Assembly (NCBI RefSeq): GCF_023634805.2 | Contig: NZ_CP106881.1 | Span: 310,001-374,000 of the forward strand | Reading direction: 5' to 3' | Length of the DNA stretch: 64,000 nucleotides | Source: Comamonas endophytica | Lineage (GTDB): Bacteria > Pseudomonadota > Gammaproteobacteria > Burkholderiales > Burkholderiaceae_C | Shown: piece after piece, positions 8,228-16,241 of the stretch | Layout: each line of letters begins with the position of its first letter | Numbering within the stretch: position 1 is the first letter of the stretch | Position numbers and translations under genes: made by a program | Notes under the pieces: model-generated | Told to the model about the DNA's origin: nothing | The model's input: only the letters and a program-made list of their open reading frames with translations | Databases searched by the model: none

Positions 8228-9676
8228 GTGAATCAGAACGATTTGGTCATCTACGTCTGGGAAGGCCAAGCCGATATCGCGGAGCGGGTCGAGCGCTGCA
8301 TGCTCAGCATGGATGTGGAGGTCGTGCGCGCCGACGGGATGAACCCGCCGCCGTCGGCGGCGCTGAGCCACAACGCGATCTCCATCGTCAGCGTCTCGGT
8401 GCTCGAGGGCGCGCGCTACAGCCGGCATCACATCGAGGGCTCGTTTGGCGGCATGCCGGTGCTCTGGGTCAGCTCCAACCTGCGCGGCGCGACGGCCGGC
8501 AGCTACGCCACCGAATACTCGCATGTGCTGCCCTTCGACTTCACCGGCGCCGAGCTGCGCGCCATGCTCGCGCGCATCCTGCAGCGCCTGCAGAGCGCGC
8601 ACAGCCAGCCCCAGCGCTCGGACGACATCATCGCCGTCGCGCCCTGCATGCTGAGCCTGCTCAATGACGTCGACACCTTCGCCGACTGCGAGCACAGCGT
8701 GCTGATCAGCGGCGAGACCGGCACCGGCAAGGAGCGCATCGCCGAGCGGCTGCACGTGCGCAACACGCACTACGGCCAGGGCCCGTTTGTCGTGGTGAAC
8801 TGCGGTGCGATCCCCGATGGCCTGTTCGAGTCGCTGTTCTTCGGCCACGCCAAGGGCTCGTTCACCGGCGCCGTGACCGCGCACAAGGGCTTTTTCGAGC
8901 AGGCCAGCGGCGGCACGCTGTTCCTCGACGAGATCGCCGACCTGCCGCTGTACCAGCAGGTCAAGCTGCTGCGCGTGCTGGAGGAGCGCACCGTCACGCG
9001 CCTGGGCTCGGCCACGCCGGTGCGCCTGGACTTCCGGCTGGTCGCGGCCACCAACAAGCCGCTGCGCGAGCAGGTGCAGGCCGGGCGCTTTCGCGCCGAC
9101 CTGTTCTTCCGCCTGGCCGTGGTCGAGCTGCAGGTGCCCAGCCTGGAGGAGCGCGGCGAGGCCGACAAGCTGGCGATCTTCGCCAGCATCCTGCACAAGG
9201 TGATCGGCGACGAGATGCTGGCCCAGCTGGGCGAGCCGCCCTTCTTCATTCTCGACGCGGTGGCGCAGATGTACTTCCCGGGCAACGTGCGCGAGCTGCG
9301 CAACCTGGCCGAGCGCATCGGCGTGGCCGCGCGCCAGACCCGCGACTGGCTGGGCGGCGGCGCCACCGAGCGCATCCTGCGCCAGGCGCAGAGCCTGTCT
9401 GCCACCACCGTGCCGCTGCCCGCGGGCGGCGGCGAGCCAGCCAGCCGCGCCAATTGGGACCTGGAGGAGCGCAACCGCATCATCGCCGCGCTCGGCGCCA
9501 ACGACTGGAAGCGCCAGAACACGGCGCAGCAGCTGGGCATCAGCCGCAAGGTGCTGTGGGAGAAGATGCGCAAGTACCAGATCAGCGATGGCGAGCCCGA
9601 GGTGCCGCTGGTGTATCTGCCCAACGAGACCGAAGACGAAGCTGGAAATGACAGGGCCGCCGCCGGCCCCTTCTGA
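8228..9676 (+). CDS. Sigma-54-type AAA+ activator with degenerate receiver domain
   Basis: A 482-residue transcriptional activator. Residues 1-125 look like a receiver-type fold, but the position where a phosphoacceptor Asp is expected reads '[12 protein letters not shown]', with no Asp. A sigma-54 interaction AAA+ domain follows: Walker A GETGTGKE (about 162-169), loop 1 GSFTGA (210-215, Ser in place of the usual Ala), Walker B '[13 protein letters not shown]', R-finger region '[11 protein letters not shown]'. The C-terminus has a Fis-type HTH '[20 protein letters not shown]'. It starts at GTG behind GAGGAAAA, 21 bases after tadG, so it probably controls the pilus locus through an RpoN promoter outside the window. 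Confidence 0.88.
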   Translation: MNQNDLVIYVWEGQADIAERVERCMLSMDVEVVRADGMNPPPSAALSHNAISIVSVSVLEGARYSRHHIEGSFGGMPVLWVSSNLRGATAGSYATEYSHVLPFDFTGAELRAMLARILQRLQSAHSQPQRSDDIIAVAPCMLSLLNDVDTFADCEHSVLISGETGTGKERIAERLHVRNTHYGQGPFVVVNCGAIPDGLFESLFFGHAKGSFTGAVTAHKGFFEQASGGTLFLDEIADLPLYQQVKLLRVLEERTVTRLGSATPVRLDFRLVAATNKPLREQVQAGRFRADLFFRLAVVELQVPSLEERGEADKLAIFASILHKVIGDEMLAQLGEPPFFILDAVAQMYFPGNVRELRNLAERIGVAARQTRDWLGGGATERILRQAQSLSATTVPLPAGGGEPASRANWDLEERNRIIAALGANDWKRQNTAQQLGISRKVLWEKMRKYQISDGEPEVPLVYLPNETEDEAGNDRAAAGPF

Positions 9677-9698
9677 TGCCGTATCCCGAGTTCCCACC

Positions 9699-10982
9699 AT
9701 GCAAAAACCCCTGATTGTTTTCGTCGGCGCCGTGTATCCCAGCCAGTACAGCCTGCTGTGCAGCCACCTGCGCGCCACCGGCCTGGCCGACAGCTGGTTC
9801 ATGACCACGCCGGGCCACAAGGCCAGCCATGAAAAGGACTGCGACCATCTGCTGTCCTTCCAGCCCGACGGCAAGATCGTCGGCCCGCAGAGCTATTACT
9901 ACTCGAGCAAGGTCGAGCGCTCGGCGCGCATCTGCCGCGGCGTGCTCAAGGCGCTCAGGGATTTCGAGAAGGCGCAGGGCCGGCCCATCGACATCGTGGT
10001 GGCGCACTCGCTGTGGGGCGCGCCCAACTGGCTCTACGAGGAGCTCGACGCGGCCATCGTCAGCTACATCGAGTTCCCCAGCTACCGCGCGCACGGCAAC
10101 GACGCGCTCTACCCGCCCGACGAGGCGCAGCGCCTGGCCGACCGCAACACCGAGATGCTGCACTTTCACCAGGTGCTGTGCAGCGACCTCACCATCGTGC
10201 CCAGCGCCCATGCGCGCTCCATGTTTCCGCCGCTGCTGCAGGAGCGCATCGCGGTGCAGTTCGAGGGCTTCGACATCCAGCCGCCGCTGCGCGGCACTGC
10301 CGCGGCCCAGGACCCCGACCGGCCCTTCACCATCGCGTTCTCGGCGCGCGATCTCTCCAGCGCCAAGGGCTTCGAGACCTATATGCGCCTGGTGGACCGC
10401 ATGGTGCGCGAGGGCCATGCCGGCAATACGCGCTTCCTGGCCATCGGCGATCCCACGGCCGCCACCTACGGCTACGAGCAACAGTGGGTCGAGCGCCGCT
10501 ACGGCGGCAAGGTGGCGAGCTTTCGCGACCATCTGCTGCAGGTCTATCCAGGCGCGCAGGTGGTCGAATTTCCGGGGCGCCTGCCCTACGCGGAGTTTTC
10601 CGAGATGCTGGCCGGCGTGGACCTGTTCCTCTACCCGCTGCGCTATGGCGTTGCCAACTGGGGGCTGATGGAGATCCTTGCGCGCGGCGGCTGCGTCATC
10701 GGCTCCAACTGGGGCTTCACGCCCGAGCTGGTGCAAAACGATGTCAACGGGCTGCTGCTGCCCGACAACGACGATGCCTGGATCGAAGCCATCCAGGCGC
10801 TGCGCGCCGACCCCGTGCGCCGCGCGCGCTACAGCCAGGCCGCGCAGGAGACCGGGCGGCAATTCCATATCTCCAAGGTCGCGCCGCGCTTCATGGCGCT
10901 GTTCCAGCGCGCGCTGGCGCATCGGCGCGCGCCGCTTGCGGTGGCTGCACCTGGCGGGCCGCGGCCGCTGGCGCCCATTTGA
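9699..10982 (+). CDS. Group 1 (GT4-like) glycosyltransferase
   Basis: A 427-residue GT-B-fold glycosyltransferase. The N-terminal half begins 'KPLIVFVGAVYPSQYSLLC'. The C-terminal nucleotide-sugar domain shows 'TIAFSARDLSSAKGFET', 'FPGRLPYAEFSEMLAGVDLFLYP' and the acceptor/donor loop 'GLMEILARGGCVIGSNWGFTPELV', with the usual E-x7-E-like region partly changed. No membrane helices are visible. It starts 22 bases after the activator on the same strand, so it may be co-transcribed with the tad locus, for instance to glycosylate pilin or a surface polymer. That role is inference; donor and acceptor are unknown. Confidence 0.8.
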   Translation: MQKPLIVFVGAVYPSQYSLLCSHLRATGLADSWFMTTPGHKASHEKDCDHLLSFQPDGKIVGPQSYYYSSKVERSARICRGVLKALRDFEKAQGRPIDIVVAHSLWGAPNWLYEELDAAIVSYIEFPSYRAHGNDALYPPDEAQRLADRNTEMLHFHQVLCSDLTIVPSAHARSMFPPLLQERIAVQFEGFDIQPPLRGTAAAQDPDRPFTIAFSARDLSSAKGFETYMRLVDRMVREGHAGNTRFLAIGDPTAATYGYEQQWVERRYGGKVASFRDHLLQVYPGAQVVEFPGRLPYAEFSEMLAGVDLFLYPLRYGVANWGLMEILARGGCVIGSNWGFTPELVQNDVNGLLLPDNDDAWIEAIQALRADPVRRARYSQAAQETGRQFHISKVAPRFMALFQRALAHRRAPLAVAAPGGPRPLAPI

Positions 10983-11030
10983 AGCATCGCCACGCGCGAA
11001 ATCATTCCGTCCGGGGCGGATGTTTCGCTA

Positions 11031-11046
11031 TGATACTTTTGTATCA
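11031..11046. promoter_or_regulatory. Perfect inverted repeat upstream of the CHASE2 gene
   Basis: TGATAC-TTTT-GTATCA is an exact 6-4-6 palindrome about 90 bases upstream of the proposed CHASE2 start. It overlaps a -10-like TATGAT (11029-11034). It is AT-rich in a GC-rich background, so it may be an operator for the CHASE2/M48 operon. Confidence 0.4.
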
Positions 11047-11138
11047 ATACCACCACGCATTGGGTCCGCACCTCCATGGGTTGGGGCCTGTCTCGCCGGG
11101 CCCCTGTGGGGCCGGTGAATTTTGCCGCGCTTTGCCTC

Positions 11139-12725
11139 ATGTCCAGTTTGCCCTCCCCCGCCCGCTCCCGTTCCCCGAAGCACGGCGCCATGGTCCGCGA
11201 CGCGCTGGCGCTGGGCGCAGACCGCGGAAGCTGGCACCTTCCGGGCCCAGCGGCGCTGCTGCTGGGGTTCGTGCTGCTGGCGGCAGTGTCCTTTGGCATG
11301 CTCTGGCTGGGCGACAAGATCAACGCCCAGGGCATGGCCGTCACGCGTTTCATGGCGCGTGCCCAGGCGCCGGTATCGGCGCAGCTGGCCTATCCCGGCC
11401 AGGCGCGCGATGACATCACCGTCGTTCTCTATGACCAGCGCTTCCTGAACGGCCTGGGCACGGCCTGGCCCATAAGCTACCAGGAGCATGCCGACTGGCT
11501 GGGCCGCCTGGTCGACCTGCCCGGCCCGCCGCCGAAGGCGCTGATGATCGACATCACCTTTGGCCAGGAGCGCCCCGATCCGAGCTGGACCGCGCTGCGC
11601 GACCGGCTCTGCGCCATACAGCGCGAGCGCGGCATCCCGGTATTCCTGGCGGGGCTGGCCGATGCCGCAAGCGGCGGGCTGGCGATCCGGCCGGAGCTGA
11701 TGCAGGCCAGCCAGGGGCCCGGCCGCTGCTACACGCTGGTGGGCGTGGACTATGTGCCCGATCCGCTCGATGCCGTGGCGTGGAGCTATCAGATGCAGCG
11801 GCATTTCAACGGCAGCGAGTGGGTCGAGGGTCCGTCGCCGGACCCGGCCAAGCACCCCGCCTACCGCAGCGCGGCGCTGGCCATGGCCGAGGACGTCGGC
11901 GCCATCGCGCGCGATGCGCATCCGCAGCCGATGGCGCTGGTGTGGGGGCACAACTCCGCGCCCGCGGTCATGCCGGGCCCGCGCCACTGCCTTCCCGGCG
12001 AACGCCGCTGGTCCAGCCTGGTGCCCGGCGCGCTGCGCCAGCTCTGGGAGGACGAGCCTGCGGGCCCGCTGTGCCCCTACCACCGCACGCTGAGCTTCAG
12101 CGACGTGGAGCAGCTGGACGAATCGGCGCTGGCCGCGCAGGTTTCGGGCAAGTACCTGTTCGTGGGCGCGCAGGTCCGCGGATACAACGACTTCGCGCAG
12201 TCGCCGGTGCACGGCCGGATCGCCGGCGTGCACATGCATGCGATGGCGCTGGACAACTTCCTCACCTACGGCAACGACTACAAGCAAAGCGCCGAATGGA
12301 GCATGCCGCCGCCCCGGGGCCTGCTGCTGCCGGGCCTGGCCGCCGTGGCCGCGGTGTTCATCGTGCACCTGGGCTGGAACCTGGCGCGCGCGCGGCTGCG
12401 CCGGCGCTGGCAGGGCACTGCGCGCTGGCAGCAGCGCTGGTCGGCCCTGGCCTTGTCGCTGGAGGAACCCTCGACGCTGCGCCAGCGCCTGGCCTGGTGC
12501 GCGCTGGCCGTGCTGGGCTGGATCTGCGCCATCACGCTCAAGGCGATTGCCGCCATGGCGCTGATTTCCCTGCTGCAGCATTTCTCGCGCATCGGCATGC
12601 TGCCGGTCGTGGAACTCGTCGGCATGACGCTGGTGGCCGAAGGCCTGGGCTACCTGGCCCACCTGCGCTGGCTGCTGCTGGGCCCCGACAACGCATCCCC
12701 TCAATCCACTGGAGACCGTGAATGA
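11139..12725 (+). CDS. CHASE2-domain membrane protein without output domain
   Basis: About 528 residues from the chosen ATG; earlier starts at 11076 or a later one at 11190 are possible because no clear ribosome site is seen. One N-terminal membrane helix ('ALLLGFVLLAAVSFGMLWL') is followed by a large extracytoplasmic CHASE2-type domain: 'ITVVLYDQRFLNG', 'KALMIDITFG', 'VSGKYLFVGAQVRGYND' and 'GVHMHAMALDNFLT', which is the usual CHASE2 ending. Then come three C-terminal helices. CHASE2 normally feeds a kinase, cyclase or GGDEF domain, and none is present here. The stop overlaps the next ATG (ATGA), coupling it to a small exported protein and an M48 protease. Confidence 0.75.
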   Translation: MSSLPSPARSRSPKHGAMVRDALALGADRGSWHLPGPAALLLGFVLLAAVSFGMLWLGDKINAQGMAVTRFMARAQAPVSAQLAYPGQARDDITVVLYDQRFLNGLGTAWPISYQEHADWLGRLVDLPGPPPKALMIDITFGQERPDPSWTALRDRLCAIQRERGIPVFLAGLADAASGGLAIRPELMQASQGPGRCYTLVGVDYVPDPLDAVAWSYQMQRHFNGSEWVEGPSPDPAKHPAYRSAALAMAEDVGAIARDAHPQPMALVWGHNSAPAVMPGPRHCLPGERRWSSLVPGALRQLWEDEPAGPLCPYHRTLSFSDVEQLDESALAAQVSGKYLFVGAQVRGYNDFAQSPVHGRIAGVHMHAMALDNFLTYGNDYKQSAEWSMPPPRGLLLPGLAAVAAVFIVHLGWNLARARLRRRWQGTARWQQRWSALALSLEEPSTLRQRLAWCALAVLGWICAITLKAIAAMALISLLQHFSRIGMLPVVELVGMTLVAEGLGYLAHLRWLLLGPDNASPQSTGDRE

Positions 12726-13075
12726 AACTTTCCTTCTTCCTTGCCGCCAGCCTGGCCGTGGCCGCCTGCGGCGCGCAGGCTCAGGACCGCATCGTCGCGC
12801 CGAGCCCCAGCAGCCGTGCGGCGGTCGATCTGTTTGCCTCCGCGGGCGCAGCGGCCCCGGTGCGCCAGGCAGCGGTGGCCGAACTGGGCCTGCCGCTGAC
12901 GATCCAGGAATCGAAGAACAGCTTCCACCGCGTGGCGGTCGGCGGCCAGGACCATTGGATCAAGGGCGTGCAGGTGCGCATCCTGCGCGGCGCCGAGGGC
13001 GGCTGCGCCACCCAGCGCGTGGACAGCCAGCCCACCATCGCCACGCCCGGAGTGGGACAGAATGCCTGCAAGTGA
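12722..13075 (+). CDS. Small exported protein of the CHASE2/M48 cluster
   Basis: A 117-residue protein I cannot assign. It has a signal sequence (residues 1-21, 'LSFFLAASLAVAACGAQAQ') that could be cleaved after AQA or lipidated at the Cys of 'VAAC'. The mature part is a compact domain of about 95 residues with 'LGLPLTIQESKNSFHRVAVG' and 'WIKGVQVRILRG', plus one Cys near the C-terminus ('GGCATQR') and one at the penultimate residue. It overlaps the CHASE2 gene by 4 bases and the M48 gene by 14, so all three are probably made together. Confidence 0.6.
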   Translation: MKLSFFLAASLAVAACGAQAQDRIVAPSPSSRAAVDLFASAGAAAPVRQAAVAELGLPLTIQESKNSFHRVAVGGQDHWIKGVQVRILRGAEGGCATQRVDSQPTIATPGVGQNACK

Positions 13076-14687
13076 TGCCCGCCGCCGTCTCTGGCCCCTT
13101 GCCTTGCTGGCCGCGCTGCTCGCCGGCTGCGAAACCATGCCGCCGGCTTTGAGCCAGCTGCCCGGCGTCTCCGGCCTGGCGCAAAAACCCGCCAGCCCGC
13201 TCGATCCCCTGCCCGCACCCGAGGCCCGCGCCTGGCCCGATCCCGCCCAGGACGTGATGAACCAGCGCGCGCGTGGCTTCGGCCTGGTGCACGCGCCCGA
13301 GGCCCAGCGCTATCTCAACGGCCTGCTGGCGCGCATCAAGGCCGCGGCGCTGGTGCCCGAGTGGCCCGGCGAGGTGCACCTGCTGGCGCAGTCCTCGCTC
13401 AGCGCCTACGCCACCGGCGCCGGCAACATCTATGTCTCGCTGCCCTGGCTGCAATCGGTGCAGAGTGAGGACGAACTGGTGGCGCTGCTGGCGCATGAGT
13501 TCGGCCATGTCTATCTGCACTATCACAGCCTCGAGGGCGCGATCGCCAGCGCCGACACGGCCGCCGGCTTTGCCTCGCTGGGCCTGGGCATTGCCTACAA
13601 GACCGCGCAGGCCCAGGGCTGGAACCAGGTCGACACGCTGCAGGCCTCGTACGCGTTGGGCAAGACGCTGACCACGGCGCTGTATGGCCAGACGCAGGAA
13701 AGCGCGGCCGACCGCTTCGCGCTGCACATCACGCATCGGCTGGGCTACAGCTACGAGCATGGCACCAAGGCCTTTCTCGAACGGCTGGGCGGCTGGGAGC
13801 AGCAAAACGAGGCGCTGGAGCTGCAAAAGCAGGAGGCGCTGAAGCAGGCGATCCAGGCCAGCACCCGCGAGCGCGTCGCGCGCGAGGCGCCCAAGAGCAA
13901 CAATGCGGTCTCGGCGGCGCTCAACGATGCCAGCGCCAATCTGCAGGCCGGGCTCAACGTCGGCGTGAGCCAGGCCAGCTTCGATCTGGGCCGCTGGCTG
14001 GGCAAGTTCACCAGCTCCCACCCCGATACCGTCAAGCGCCAGGACATCCTGGCCGAGCTTGCCGATCAATACCCGGCCATTGCCGAGGAGCGCACACCGG
14101 CCCAGGCCCCGCTGCAGTCGGCCTTGGCGCAAAAGCGCACCCAGGCCATCCTGAAGAACTACCAGGCCGCGTACCAGGCGATGGAGGCGCCCCAGTCGCC
14201 AGGTGCCGTGGCGCTCGCGCGCCAGGCGGCTTCCGGGCCCACCGCCACCCACGCCGTGCCGCTGTTCGCGCTCTATACCGCCGCCCACGCCCAGCCCGGC
14301 GCCGTGCGCGGCCTGCCGCGCGACCTGGGCAGCCTGTTCGAGGCCAACTTCGCCTCCGACACGGACCGCGCCTGGGCGCTCTACACCGAACGCAGCACAC
14401 GCCTGAAGGAGAGCGGCCAGCGCGATGCCGCCAAGCGGGTGCTCGAGCGCGGCATGCAGCAATTCGCGCAGGCCGAGGAGAGCATGCCCTATGCGGTGAA
14501 GTTCTATGGCGAAACCGAGGGCTGGGACAAGGCCAGGCAGCAGGCCCAGCAATGCCGCCAGCGCTTTCCCCGCGTTGCCGAACGCTGCCAGACCGCCGCG
14601 CGCAGCCCGCAGGAAATCGCGGAAATCAACCGGCGCACGGAAAAGAAGGCCAGCGAGATCACGGACCGGTGGTTGAAGAAGAAGTAG
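13062..14687 (+). CDS. M48-family metalloprotease lipoprotein
   Basis: A 541-residue lipoprotein: signal peptide with lipobox LLAGC at about residue 23, a zinc site HEFGH (His145-His149) followed by the third ligand in ESAAD (Glu213), as in BepA/Oma1-type M48 peptidases. A helical repeat-like region (residues 250-480) and a Lys-rich C-terminus follow. Such proteins degrade or repair misfolded outer-membrane proteins in the periplasm. The start overlaps the upstream small exported gene in another frame. It differs from the usual BepA arrangement in being tied to a CHASE2 protein. Confidence 0.88.
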   Translation: MPASDARRRLWPLALLAALLAGCETMPPALSQLPGVSGLAQKPASPLDPLPAPEARAWPDPAQDVMNQRARGFGLVHAPEAQRYLNGLLARIKAAALVPEWPGEVHLLAQSSLSAYATGAGNIYVSLPWLQSVQSEDELVALLAHEFGHVYLHYHSLEGAIASADTAAGFASLGLGIAYKTAQAQGWNQVDTLQASYALGKTLTTALYGQTQESAADRFALHITHRLGYSYEHGTKAFLERLGGWEQQNEALELQKQEALKQAIQASTRERVAREAPKSNNAVSAALNDASANLQAGLNVGVSQASFDLGRWLGKFTSSHPDTVKRQDILAELADQYPAIAEERTPAQAPLQSALAQKRTQAILKNYQAAYQAMEAPQSPGAVALARQAASGPTATHAVPLFALYTAAHAQPGAVRGLPRDLGSLFEANFASDTDRAWALYTERSTRLKESGQRDAAKRVLERGMQQFAQAEESMPYAVKFYGETEGWDKARQQAQQCRQRFPRVAERCQTAARSPQEIAEINRRTEKKASEITDRWLKKK

Positions 14688-14711
14688 CGCTTGGCATCAA
14701 ATGCAAGATAT

Positions 14712-14736
14712 GCAGTCATTCCTTTCAAATGACTGC
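14712..14736. promoter_or_regulatory. Inverted-repeat operator candidate of the Xre/RES pair
   Basis: GCAGTCATT and AATGACTGC form an exact 9-bp inverted repeat separated by seven bases, just upstream of a -10-like TATCAT (14754-14759). The right arm occupies the expected -35 position. Binding by the antitoxin here would repress the operon, as is usual for type II modules. The placement also argues that translation starts at 14798 and not at the ATG inside the palindrome. Confidence 0.55.
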
Positions 14737-14797
14737 TATTTCCGAGACTTTGTTATCATTCGCGCAAGCCCTGGACCGTCAGGGCAGGAGAAAGCCC

Positions 14798-15172
14798 ATG
14801 CTTCCCGCACTCAAGCCTACCCCTGATGCCGCCGTTGTCTTGACCAAAGCCACACTGCGCGCGGCCGAACAGCTGGGCCTGAACAACGCGGAACTGGCAG
14901 CGGTGATCGGCATCAGCGAGGCCACGGTATCCCGTCTCAAAGCCAATGGCAGGCCCATCAGCCCGACTTCCAAGGAAGGCGAGCTGGCATTGATGCTGAT
15001 CCGTGTTTTTCGGTCGTTGGACCCATTGACGGGAGGCGACGAGCGCAAGCGCAGGAACTGGATGACCAGCTACAACCAGGCGCTGCTGGGCCAGCCCCAC
15101 CAGTTGATTCGCAAGGCCGACGGCCTGGTCCGGACGCTTGCCTACCTGGATGGCATGCGTGCCGCCACATGA
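14798..15172 (+). CDS. Xre/MbcA/ParS-type antitoxin
   Basis: A 124-residue DNA-binding antitoxin from the chosen ATG, which has AGGAG seven bases upstream; an in-frame ATG at 14729 lies inside the likely promoter. It has a helix-turn-helix 'LNNAELAAVIGISEATVSRLKANGR' and a C-terminal toxin-binding domain of DUF2384 type ('YNQALLGQPHQLIRKADGLVRTLAYLDGMRA'). It neutralises the RES toxin and probably binds the palindrome upstream of its own gene. Its stop overlaps the toxin start (ATGA), as in other RES-Xre modules. Confidence 0.88.
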   Translation: MLPALKPTPDAAVVLTKATLRAAEQLGLNNAELAAVIGISEATVSRLKANGRPISPTSKEGELALMLIRVFRSLDPLTGGDERKRRNWMTSYNQALLGQPHQLIRKADGLVRTLAYLDGMRAAT

Positions 15173-15882
15173 GCGCACCGGCCTGGGAGCCGGCGTGGCT
15201 CATGCAGCACGCGGCCGAACTGGGCATGGCGCCTGCCTGGCGCGGCGTCGAGACGCAATACATCGCGGCTTCCCTCAAGCTGGTGGATACGCTGCAGGAA
15301 CACGAACTGCTGGAGTTGCTGCTCGAAGGCAGCAAGCCGCCGGGCGTGCCGGGCGCCAGGCACTACCTGCTGCTCAGCCCGTTTCGCTATTTCCCGCCGC
15401 ATGCCTCGCGCTTCAGGCCGGGCCAGCGCAGCGGCCTTTGGTACGGCGCCTCCACGCTGGAAGGCGCATGCTCGGAAATCGCCTATTGGCGCATGCGCTT
15501 CATCCAGGACAGCGCGGGTCTGGTGGCGGATGGCGAGCTGGTGACGGAACATACCTTCTACCATGCCTCGGTGCGCGGGCACGCCATCGACCTGATGGCC
15601 GAGCCCTGGGTGCGATGCTCCGCCCTGTGGAAACACCCTGCGGATTACAGCGCCACCCAGCAACTGGCGCAGGCCGCCATCGAAGCCTCCATCGAGTGGA
15701 TCCGCTACGAATCGGTGCGGGCGCCGCACTGCGCGCTCGCAGCAGTGCTGACTCCCAATGCACTGTTTGCCGACTCCGCCGAACTCGAGCGCTCGCGCCA
15801 GGAATGGATCTGCAAGGCCAGCAAAGACCGCGTGATGATGCTGCGCAAGAGCGGTACCGAGCGCTTCGCCTGGAGCGAATGA
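15169..15882 (+). CDS. RES-domain toxin
   Basis: A 237-residue RES-domain protein. The signature region 'QRSGLWYGASTLEGACSEIAYWR' contains the Arg and Glu of the family, with Ser further on ('WIRYESVRAPHC'). RES toxins deplete NAD+ by hydrolysis or phosphorolysis and are related in fold to ADP-ribosyl transferases. It is coupled to the antitoxin by ATGA and followed 14 bases later by a strong terminator, so the pair is a closed unit. It is longer than many RES toxins (about 160-200 residues), with an N-terminal extension of about 60 residues. Confidence 0.88.
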   Translation: MSAPAWEPAWLMQHAAELGMAPAWRGVETQYIAASLKLVDTLQEHELLELLLEGSKPPGVPGARHYLLLSPFRYFPPHASRFRPGQRSGLWYGASTLEGACSEIAYWRMRFIQDSAGLVADGELVTEHTFYHASVRGHAIDLMAEPWVRCSALWKHPADYSATQQLAQAAIEASIEWIRYESVRAPHCALAAVLTPNALFADSAELERSRQEWICKASKDRVMMLRKSGTERFAWSE

Positions 15883-15895
15883 CGCATTCGCCAAC

Positions 15896-15931
15896 GAAAA
15901 AAGGCCCTTGATTTCTCAAGGGCCTTTTTCT
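15896..15931. terminator. Bidirectional terminator between RES gene and tRNA-His
   Basis: AAAAAAGGCCCTTG-atttct-CAAGGGCCTTTTTC is a GC-rich hairpin with a T-run on both strands. It ends the toxin-antitoxin transcript and the convergent tRNA-His transcript. Confidence 0.85.
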
Positions 15932-15935
15932 TGTC

Positions 15936-16012
15936 TGGGGTGGCTGATGGGGCTCGAACCCACGACAACAGGAATCACAATCCTGGACTCTACCAACTGA
16001 GCTACAGCCACC
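15936..16012 (-). tRNA. tRNA-His (GTG), copy 1
   Basis: The minus strand folds as a 77-nt cloverleaf: an extra G at -1 opposite C73 (the histidine identity pair), D-arm GCTCAGTTGGTAGAGT, anticodon stem CAGGA/TCCTG with loop TTGTGAT (anticodon GTG), T-arm GGGTTCGAGCC and an encoded CCA. A perfect TATAAT (minus strand, 16023-16028) lies just upstream. It is identical in sequence to the copy at 26977-27053. Confidence 0.97.
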
Positions 16013-16241
16013 GTAGACTCGAATTATAGCGTGGTTTTCGATCTGCAAAGGCAAGTTGCATGAAGTCGCGCTGCGGCGCCAGGCAGCCGGGCGCATACCT
16101 ATGCGCGCGCCGCATATCCATGCTTCAAAAACTCACTTGGGCGCGGCAACCGGCGCTTCTACATTCGCTGGCAAGCGCCGGACATGAAGCCGGCGCGAAG
16201 AATCTTTCCGGCAGCTCTGCCCTCACCCTTCAAGGACCCTC

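Noticed and set aside
5849..9874. A 1341-codon open frame on the minus strand across tadG and the activator
   Set aside because: It is the antisense shadow of well-supported genes; the residues are low-complexity and show no domain. High GC makes such frames common.
14729..14797. Longer N-terminus of the Xre antitoxin from the ATG at 14729
   Set aside because: This ATG lies in the right arm of the operator palindrome and upstream of the -10, while 14798 has a good ribosome site.
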